Shown: one piece after another, positions 57,200 through 64,000 of the stretch
How the letters are laid out: every line of letters begins with the position of its first letter
Numbering within the stretch: position 1 is the stretch's first letter
DNA from: Roseiarcus sp963770275
Lineage (GTDB): Bacteria > Pseudomonadota > Alphaproteobacteria > Rhizobiales > Beijerinckiaceae
Length of the DNA: 64,000 nt
Direction of reading: 5' to 3'
Assembly: GCA_963770275.1 (NCBI GenBank)
Contig: CAVYPD010000023.1
Coordinates: forward strand, 62,001-126,000
Program-made: the position numbers and the translations under genes
The notes under the pieces: model-generated
Seen by the model: only the letters and a program-made list of their open reading frames with translations
What the model was told of the DNA's origin: nothing
Database searches by the model: none

Positions 57200-57952
57200 A
57201 TGCTGCGTCTTTTCCAACGCCAGGCGCCGGAGCAGGCGGCGCATTTCGACATCGCCCATGACGGCGAGACTTATCGCGTCGCGCTGAAGCGCGTCGCGAC
57301 GTCGCGACGCTTCACGCTGAGGGTTCGCACCGCGACGCGCGACGTGGTGCTGACGATGCCGACGCGCTCATCGCTCAAAGCGGCGCGCGAATTCGCCGAG
57401 CGTCACGCCGCATGGATCGGCACGCGGCTCGCGCGTCTGCCTGAACCGGTCGCGTTCGAGCCGCGCGCGGTCACGCCGTTGCGCGGCGTCGATCATCGCA
57501 TCGTGCACCGGCCGGGCGAGCGCGGCGGGGTCTGGCTCGAATCGAGCGAGCGCGGACCGCTCATCTGCGTTTCCGGCGAGCGGCCGCATGTGGCGCGTCG
57601 CGTCACCGATTTCCTCAAGCGCGAGGCGCGCAAGGACCTCGAGGCTGCGGTCGCCCGGCATTCGAAGCAGCTCGGCGTCAAGCCGCGCCGCATCGTGCTG
57701 CGCGATACGGTGAGCCGCTGGGGCTCGTGCTCGTCGACCGGCGGGCTCAATTTCTCCTGGCGCCTGATTCTCGCGCCGCCGTTCGTGCTCGATTATCTCG
57801 CCGCGCACGAGGTGGCGCATATCGTGCACATGAATCATTCGCCCCTGTTCTGGAAGCTTGCGCGCCGTCTGCACCCCGGAACCGACCGCGCCGAAATCTG
57901 GCTCAAGGTCCACGGCGCGAGCCTGCATCGCTTCGGCGCGACGTGGGAGTGA
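57200..57952 (+). CDS. YgjP/WLM-like zinc metallopeptidase (DUF45)
   Basis: 250 residues. The C-terminal domain has SRWGSCSSTGGLNFSWRLIL and the zinc motif HEVAH (H203, E204, H207), with MNHSPLFWKL as the third-ligand region. The N-terminal ~140 residues form the usual beta-rich part. Cytoplasmic protein of unclear physiological role. Start at 57200 (ATG); an upstream in-frame ATG at 57140 gives an unlikely basic extension. Confidence 0.88.
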   Translation: MLRLFQRQAPEQAAHFDIAHDGETYRVALKRVATSRRFTLRVRTATRDVVLTMPTRSSLKAAREFAERHAAWIGTRLARLPEPVAFEPRAVTPLRGVDHRIVHRPGERGGVWLESSERGPLICVSGERPHVARRVTDFLKREARKDLEAAVARHSKQLGVKPRRIVLRDTVSRWGSCSSTGGLNFSWRLILAPPFVLDYLAAHEVAHIVHMNHSPLFWKLARRLHPGTDRAEIWLKVHGASLHRFGATWE

Positions 57953-57961
57953 TCATCAAGG

Positions 57962-58745
57962 TCACACCATCCGTTCCAGCGCCTCGAACATGAGCTGCAA
58001 GTCCTGCGGACGCGACAGGCGGTGATCGCCGTCCTTCACCAGCGTCAGCGTCGCCGGGTCGCCGCCGAAGCGCTGCATCAGCGCGAGCGCATGCGAAAAC
58101 GGCACGTCTTCGTCCCGCATGCCTTGCAGCACCGCGGTTGGCGCGCCGGTGCGAATCATGCCGCCGAGCAGAAGGTGCTTGCGCCCGTCCTCGATCAGAT
58201 CGCGGGTGAAGCAATCGGGTTCGCTCGAATAGGCGGAGGGCCTTCGCCACACGCCTTCCTCCATGATCGCGCGCCGCGCCTCGTCCGGCGCCTTGGCCCA
58301 GATGAGCGCTTCGGTGAAGTCGACCGCAGGCGCGATGAGAATGAGGCCCTTGACGCGCTCCGCTCTCGCCGGCCTCGCTGAGCGCCCGGGCGGCGAGCAG
58401 CGCCAGATATCCGCCCATGGACGAACCGACCAGAATCTGCGGTCCCTCGCTTTGGGCCCGCAAGAGCGTCAGCGTCTCCTCGAGCCAGCGGGAGATCGTC
58501 CCATCCTCGAGCCGCCCGTCGGATCGCCCATGGCCGGAATAGTCGAACCGCAGGAGGCCTAGACCGCGCCGCTCGGCTTCCGCGTCGAGCGCGGTCGCCT
58601 TGGTCGAGTCCATGTCGGAGCGATAACCGCTGAGCCAAACAACGCCTGGGCTTCCGTTGCGCACTGGCGCGCGGCGGCGAAAGGCGATACGCCGTTGATT
58701 CGGGGCGTTTCCGACGATGAAGACCTGCGGCTGTCCGTCCGACAC
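57962..58745 (-). CDS. Alpha/beta hydrolase with Ser nucleophile (frameshifted)
   Basis: About 260 residues. VVWLSGYRSDMDSTKA, LLRFDYSGHGRSDG and the nucleophile elbow LVGSSMGGYLAL are in one frame; the rest (APTAVLQGMRDEDVPFSHAL with the Asp, VKDGDHRLS with the His) is reached after a shift near 58370. Similar to the ABHD10-like thioesterase group. GTG at 58745 is the likely start. Divergent and nearly overlapping with the glycosyltransferase gene. Confidence 0.8.
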
Positions 58746-58761
58746 ATTGAGCTCGCTTCTG

Positions 58762-60096
58762 ATGACGCTGCCTGCGGACCGCGCCGGGATGAACCTCGGC
58801 GTGGGCGCGCAGGGCGACGCGGACTTGGCGGAGCCTTCGCGCGCAGTCAACCGCTCGCGTCACGCTCTCGTGTTCGATGCGCGGCCCGCCGTGAGCGTCG
58901 ACGCGCTCTCCCCCTTCGGGCGCGGCGCGAACGCGCCGCTCGCCGGCCGTACGATCCTCCAGATCGTCCCGCCGCTCGCCGCGGGCGGCGACGAACGCGC
59001 GACGCTCGCCGTCACCGCGGCGCTGGCGGAGACTGGCGCGCGGGCGCTGGTGGCGACCGATTCTCACGGGCTGGCCGGCGAACTGCAGGCGATCGGCGGC
59101 CTCTTCGTCCGCTTCCCGGCGGCGACCAAGAACCCGCTCGCGATGGCGCTCAACATGCGCCGCCTGCAGCGCATCATCGCTTCGGAGCGGGTCGACCTTG
59201 TCCACGTGCGCTCGCGCTGGGCGGCCTGGGCGGCGGTCAAGGCCTGCCGCAAGGCGAAGCGCCCGCTCGTCACCTCGCTTCCGGGCGACGGCGGCCGCAC
59301 GCGTCCGCGCACCAGCTTCGAGACCGCCGTCGCCGAGGGCGACACGGTCATCGCGTCGTCGGAATTCGCCGCCGGGCGCGCGGAAAGCCTCTTTCCCACG
59401 CCTCCCAAGCGCCTCAGGATCGTGCGTCCGGGAATGGATCTCTCCAAGCTTCAGCCGGAGCGGGTGAGCGGGCGGCGCGTGTCCGACGTTCGCTCGAGCT
59501 GGGGCGTCGCGGCGCATGAGCGGGTCGTTCTGATGCCGGCGCGACTCGCGCCCGGCCGCGGCCAGCAGACGCTCATCGAAGCGGCGGCCCTGATCAAGGG
59601 CCAGGGCCTCGACGACGTTCGTTTCGTGCTGGCGGGCGAAGCGGCGAAGCCGGTGTTCGCGCGCGAGCTTGACGCGCTCGCAATCAAGTGCGGCGTCCAG
59701 TCCATGCTCATCCGCGTCGGCGCCGCGGCCGATCCGCCAGCGGCGTTCATCGGCGCGGCGGTCGTCGTCTTTCCCGCCACGGACGCCGACGGCGTGACGC
59801 GCACTTCGATCGAGGCGGCCGCGATGGGGGCGCTCACCATCATCTCCGACGTCGGATCGGCGCGCGAGATTGTCGCCGCGCCGCCGCACGCGGACGCCGA
59901 GGCCCGCACCGGATGGCTCGTTCCGCCTCGCGAGCCGGCCGCGCTTGCCGAGGCGATCCATGCCGCGCTTTCGCTCGGCGCCTCGGCGCGCGAGGCCGTC
60001 CGGCGCCGGTCGCGGGCGAAGATCGCCGAAGCCTACTCGCTTGAGCGCATGACGCGCGACACGCTCAGCGTTTACGCCGAGGCGCTCGCGCGATGA
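58762..60096 (+). CDS. GT4-family glycosyltransferase
   Basis: About 444 residues. An unstructured N-terminus of ~55 residues precedes ILQIVPPLAAGGDERATL; the C-terminal GT-B domain has RLAPGRGQQTLIEAAALI, and the GT4 acidic motif region DADGVTRTSIEAAAMG. It transfers a sugar from an activated donor, probably to a lipid or surface glycan. Starts at 58762 or 58789 are both possible. Confidence 0.82.
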   Translation: MTLPADRAGMNLGVGAQGDADLAEPSRAVNRSRHALVFDARPAVSVDALSPFGRGANAPLAGRTILQIVPPLAAGGDERATLAVTAALAETGARALVATDSHGLAGELQAIGGLFVRFPAATKNPLAMALNMRRLQRIIASERVDLVHVRSRWAAWAAVKACRKAKRPLVTSLPGDGGRTRPRTSFETAVAEGDTVIASSEFAAGRAESLFPTPPKRLRIVRPGMDLSKLQPERVSGRRVSDVRSSWGVAAHERVVLMPARLAPGRGQQTLIEAAALIKGQGLDDVRFVLAGEAAKPVFARELDALAIKCGVQSMLIRVGAAADPPAAFIGAAVVVFPATDADGVTRTSIEAAAMGALTIISDVGSAREIVAAPPHADAEARTGWLVPPREPAALAEAIHAALSLGASAREAVRRRSRAKIAEAYSLERMTRDTLSVYAEALAR

Positions 60097-60119
60097 CGGA
60101 AGACGACGCGGCTCTCGCT

Positions 60120-61354
60120 CTAAGACTGGCGCCGCCGCTTCGGGCGTTCGCACGTGCTCGGGACGAATGCCGATGCCGATCAGCCGCGCCGGAATGCGGC
60201 GCAGAATCGGAAAGACGCCGAAGAGCTTCAAAACGGAGCGGCGGCTTCGGCCGCTCTTGGCTTGCGAGAACGCGGCTGATGATCCGCCGCTGGATGGTGA
60301 GCTGCAGCCCCTGGGTGAACCGCATGGGCAGAGTGCGCCGCTCCTCGATGGCCTGAAGATCCGCGTCCGTCACCTTGCCCGTGCGGAGCGGTCCGGCGAG
60401 CCGGTTGGCCGCGGCGACCGCGTCCTGCACCGCCATGTTGATGCCCACGCCGCCGATCGGCGACATCGCATGCGCCGCATCGCCGATGCAGATGAGGCCC
60501 GGCCGCCACCATTTTTGCAGCCGATCGACCGTGACGCTGAGCAGTTTGACGTCGTCCCAGGTCTTCAGTTCGCCGACGCGGTCGGACAGAAACGGCGACA
60601 TCTCGACGACCCGCGCGCGGAAGGCTTCGAGGCCTTCCGACTTCACCCGCTCAATCCCGCCTTTCGGAATGACATAGGCGCATTGCCAGTAATCGCCGCG
60701 ATCGAACATGACCATCAGCTTGCCGGCTTCGATATGGCCGAACGTGTCCGCGCTGTCGCCGTCCTTGTGCGACACGCGAAACCACAGCACGTCCATCGGC
60801 GCTCCGTAGTCGTCGCTCTTGAGGCCGGCTTTCTCGCGCACCATCGAATGGCGTCCGTCGCAGCCGACCACGAGGTCGGCGCGGATCGTGAGCGTCCCGT
60901 CCGGCGTCTTGGCGGTCAGGCCGACAATGCGCCCGTTCTCCTCGATCAGATCGGTCGCCTCGGCCTGCATGCGCAGGTCGAATGTTTTGTAGCGCTTGCC
61001 GTGCTCGGCGAGGAAGTTGAGGAAGTCCCATTGCGGCATCAGCGCAACGAATTTGCAGTGCGTCGGCAGATGGCGAAAATCGACCATTTGAACGTGTTCG
61101 GCGCCGATCTGCGCGGACAGCGTTTCGACTTCCTGATGCGGCAGCTTCAAGAACTCGTCGATCAGGCCCAGTTCGAACATCAACTCGAGCGTCGACGGAT
61201 GAACCGTGTCGCCGCGGAAATCGCGAAAGAAATCGGCGTGCTTCTCCAGCACCACGACATGAACGCCGGCGCGCGCCAGCAGGAATCCGAGCATCATTCC
61301 GGCGGGGCCGCCGCCGGCGATGCAGCATTGCGTCGTGATCGTTGAGTTGGCCAT
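60120..61354 (-). CDS. FAD-dependent aromatic monooxygenase-like protein (C-terminus frameshifted)
   Basis: About 412 residues. FAD loop CCIAGGGPAGMMLGFLLARAG, DG motif VVGCDGRHSMVRE and GD motif CIGDAAHAMSPIGGVGIN define a class A flavoprotein monooxygenase. The ATG at 61354 is preferred. Near 60235 the frame shifts to VFPILRRIPARLIGIGIRPEHVRTPEAA; a second shift would reach a TAG at 60120-60122, the natural end. Substrate unknown; the ubiquinone- or phenol-hydroxylase branch is likely. Confidence 0.83.
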
Positions 61355-61502
61355 GTCTGCTGGCTCCGCCGGGCGCACGCGCCCGCTCTCACGATCGTAA
61401 AACGCGGAGATTAAAGCCCGGTTCCGACCGCGGCCGTCGATTTGAAGCGATGCTTGCGGGTTCGGCTCGAGCCGCGGGACTCGCGGCTCGAACCGGTTCT
61501 CG

Positions 61503-62409
61503 CTAGTTCTTGATGAACGCGCCGCTGCGCAAATCGCTCAGCGCCTGACGGATCTCGGTCCTGCGTGTTCATGACGATCGGCCCGTGCCAGGCGATCGGC
61601 TCGCGCAAGGGTCGGCCGGAGACGAGAAGGAAGCGCACGCCTTCGTCGCCCGCCTGGACGACGACCTCGTCGCCCGCGCCGAACACGACCAGCGAGCGGT
61701 TGCCGACCTTGTCGCGCACCAGGACCTCTTCGCCGTCAACCTGCGCTTCGCGCAGCACGCCGAACGGTTCGGACGAGTCGGCGAACATCGCCGAGCCCTC
61801 GAAGATATAGGCGAAGGCCTGACGGAAATCCTCGACCTTGAGGCGCTTCTTCTTGCCCGCCGGCACGGTCACGTCGAGATAGCGCGGCTCGGCGGCGACG
61901 CCGTCGACCGGACCGCTCTTGCCCCAGAACTCGCCGCAGATGACGCGCACGCGCGTGCCGTCGTCGTCGATCACCTCGGGGATCTCGGTTGCCGGAACGT
62001 CCTGGTAGCGCGGCTTGGTCATCTTGAGATGCGCGGGCAGGTTCGCCCACAGCTGGAAGCCATGCATGCGGCCCTTGGCGTCGCCGGTCGGCATTTCCTG
62101 ATGCAGGATGCCGCTGCCGGCGGTCATCCACTGGACGTCGCCTGAGCCGAGCTTGCCGCGGTTGCCGAGGCTGTCGCCGTGATCGACCTCGCCGGCCAGC
62201 ACATAGGTGATCGTCTCGATGCCGCGATGGGGATGCCACGGAAAGCCGGCCAGATAGTCCTCGGGCCGATCGCCGCGGAAATCATCCATCATGAGGAACG
62301 GGTCGAAATCGGACGTGTCGCCGAAGCCGAAGGCGCGGCGCAGCTTGACGCCCGCCCCCTCCATGGTCGGAACGGACTGGCTGACGCGCTTGACGGGACG
62401 AATGGACAT
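61503..62409 (-). CDS. Pirin-family protein (frameshifted)
   Basis: About 302 residues with two cupin domains. The metal site is in FPWHPHRGIETITYVL and GDVQWMTAGSGILHQE (three His and one Glu). A shift near 61555 separates WHGPIVMNTQD from EIRQALSDLRSGAFIKN, the typical pirin end. Bacterial pirins include quercetin dioxygenases and metabolic regulators. Single gene, behind the monooxygenase gene on the same strand. Confidence 0.88.
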
Positions 62410-62575
62410 TTAGCCCTCCTGGTCGAACTGATAGGTCTTGGCTTCCGAAATACTGCCGCTCTTCCAGTTCTGCGACTGAAGAAGTTTAGCTGAATTCTCT
62501 AATCGGAAACCGTGTTGGGGCGAAGATAGGTATAGAGCGCCGACGCCGCAAGTCTATCAAAAGAAATGATCGTAT

Positions 62576-63479
62576 CTATCGGTCGGGATGAACGCTCGCC
62601 CCTTTCGGCCTCCCGCCGACGATCGCTGAAGCGGCGGCGCCGGCCGCGGCGGCGCGCTCGAGCGCGGGCTGGATGTCCGCGCCGGACAGCCGTGCTGGCA
62701 AGAAAGGCGGCGACGAAGGCGTCACCCGCGCCGGTCGTGTCGATCGCCTCGATCTTCGGCGCGTTGACACGCCAGCGGCGCTCGCCTTCGCGGCCTCGGC
62801 GCCGGCCGCGCCGCGCTTGATGACGACCAGCGGGTAGTGCGCCGCGAGTCGCGCGCATTGAGTTTCGGGATCGTCCGAGCCTGCGAGAATCGCGGCTTCC
62901 TCTTCGTTGGGGAACAGGATTGCCGCGCCTCGCGTCCAGGCGAGGAAATTGTCGGCGCCGACCTCGCGCAGGAATTCCGCCGAGGCCGGATCGACGCTGA
63001 TGGGCTTGTCGCCCGCGCGCCGCATGACGTCGAGGACGGCCGCGCGCGGCGAAGGAGGCGAAGAACGAATAGCCGGAGAGATGGATGAGCGCCGCGCCCT
63101 CGATCAGCGCGTCGGGGATGTCGCGCGGCTTCGAGCGCTTCGTTGGCGCCGCGATCGGTGAGGAAGCTGCGTTCGCCGTCCGGGTCGATGAGCGCGATCA
63201 GCCGCCCGGTCTCGGGTTCGGATCGCCGACGAGATGCGGCGTAACGCCGATCGCCTTGAAGCGCGCTGTCTCGCTTTCGACATCAGCGGCGCCGACGCGG
63301 GCGACGAAGTCGACCTTCACGCCGAACGAGGCAAGCCACGCCGCCTGATTGGCTGCGGAACCGCCGGGCTGAACCGTGATCGACGCGCGTCGGTCCGAGC
63401 CGCGCGCGAGCGGCCCTTCCGGACGCACGATGACGTCGGTCATCACGTCGCCGATGACGAGAATGGAAGATCGTCGCAT
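62576..63479 (-). CDS. PfkB/ribokinase-family carbohydrate kinase (several frameshifts)
   Basis: About 300 residues spread over three frames with at least four shifts. N-terminal signature SILVIGDVMTDVIVRPEGPLA and PGGSAANQAAWLASFG; central GDKPISVDPASAEFLREVG; C-terminal ATP signature AIDTTGAGDAFVAAFLA. Both PfkB signatures survive, so the gene was recently intact. The substrate (ribose, fructose, nucleoside or another sugar) is not evident, and no transporter is adjacent. Confidence 0.8.
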
Positions 63480-63497
63480 GGCAAACGACTGGCCGAT

Positions 63498-63958
63498 CTA
63501 CTCTCCAGCGGCGGCCGCCAACGCTTGCACGACTGCGATATTCGGCAGCGAGATTGTCCGGCAAGCCGTGCCGCTCTTTCAGGTACTCCGGGCTGTTGTA
63601 GGAGATCCACACCTTTCCGTCTGCGAATCTTCCGCAACCAGAATCTTCAACGGCAGGTCGATCGCCGCGCTCGGCGCCGCCAGCATCAGCGGCGTGCCGC
63701 CCTTCGGATTGCCGAAGATCAGGAGCTTGGTCGGCGGCATTTTCAGCCCCACCTTTTCAGCTTCGCCGCTGTGGTCGACCAGCGCGAACAGCGTCACGCC
63801 TTTGGATTTGAGAATGGTCTTGAGCTTGTCGACCGTCTCGTCCACGGAGTGATGGCTCGGAATTTTGACAATTCCTTCTTCTTTCTGCACGGGCCAACAG
63901 CCTCCGACGCCAAGAGAATGAAAACCACGAACATCAGGGCAGGCCGCCAATATTTCAT
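63498..63958 (-). CDS. Exported DUF302-domain protein (frameshifted)
   Basis: About 153 residues. GGGAGGAGG before the ATG at 63958; signal peptide (WRPALMFVVFILLASEAVG). DUF302 core: KIPSHHSVDETVDKLKTIL, GVTLFALVDHSGEA, MPPTKLLIFGNPKGGTPLM, then VWISYNSPEYLKERHGL. Three shifts (near 63893, 63615 and 63555) are needed to reach the end at 63498. The gene is often found near redox or sulfur genes; the function is unknown. Confidence 0.82.
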
Positions 63959-64000
63959 CGCGCCTCCTCCCGCCGCGTCACATGCGCAACAATCGAGCTT

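Noticed and set aside
58195..60231. 678-codon minus-strand open frame opposite the glycosyltransferase
   Set aside because: Antisense shadow. Only its first ~40 residues are meaningful, as the shifted end of the flavin monooxygenase.

Overview
The window is high-GC bacterial chromosome, most likely from an alphaproteobacterium of the order Hyphomicrobiales near the Beijerinckiaceae/Methylocystaceae. The support is gcrA, a RirA/IscR-like Rrf2 regulator, an rpsM-rpsK-rpoA-rplQ block with a Do-type protease downstream, PEP-CTERM proteins of the PEPxxWAMM type, a Methylobacterium-like NAD-formate dehydrogenase relic and a molybdenum-storage mosBA pair as found in nitrogen fixers. The order is firm; the family is inference.

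Layout. 1-184: end of an alpha/beta hydrolase. 314-3867: branched-chain amino acid cluster (possible leader peptide and attenuator, ilvB, threonine dehydratase, ilvN). 3883-8055: Rrf2 regulator, GH25 lipoprotein, maeB. 8754-15838: mostly minus-strand housekeeping genes (crescentin-like coiled coil, epimerase, xerC, mutT, argJ, PpiC-type isomerase) plus a cytochrome c. 16072-18783: ribosomal/RNA polymerase operon with its own promoter and terminator. 18915-23596: PEP-CTERM protein, unknown gene, LuxR plus pseudoprotease pair, degP. 23640-28974: lipid A acyltransferase, ParA, xseB, orphan binding protein, ald, and a phased repeat. 29124-35947: accessory zone with small proteins, a LuxR gene, a PEP-CTERM protein, a kinase remnant, an outer membrane barrel and an HPP/formate dehydrogenase deletion scar. 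36024-43222: mosBA, PEP-CTERM protein, cell-wall hydrolase, hydrolases, LysR remnant, gcrA. 43347-46641: the least ordinary segment, with a palindrome, a tandem terminator-like repeat and an A/T-richer island carrying a MACPF plus jacalin-like pore-former and a small unknown protein. 46781-53833: omega-aminotransferase, PEP-CTERM protein, MFS exporter, a complete polar amino acid ABC transporter and thpR. 54053-63958: tandem AlgX-like genes, cobU, peptidase, hydrolase, glycosyltransferase, flavin monooxygenase, pirin, PfkB kinase, DUF302.

Many conserved genes are interrupted by one or a few single-base shifts although their protein sequence is otherwise well kept. This includes genes expected to be essential or important (gcrA, argJ, xerC, mosA). 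The simplest reading is indel errors in the assembly. The formate dehydrogenase, HPP and LysR remnants differ: whole segments are missing, so they look like real decay. Frameshifted genes are given as one feature with the shift described.

The best candidate for an undescribed system is the MACPF/jacalin-like protein with its downstream 94-residue partner (44014-46641).
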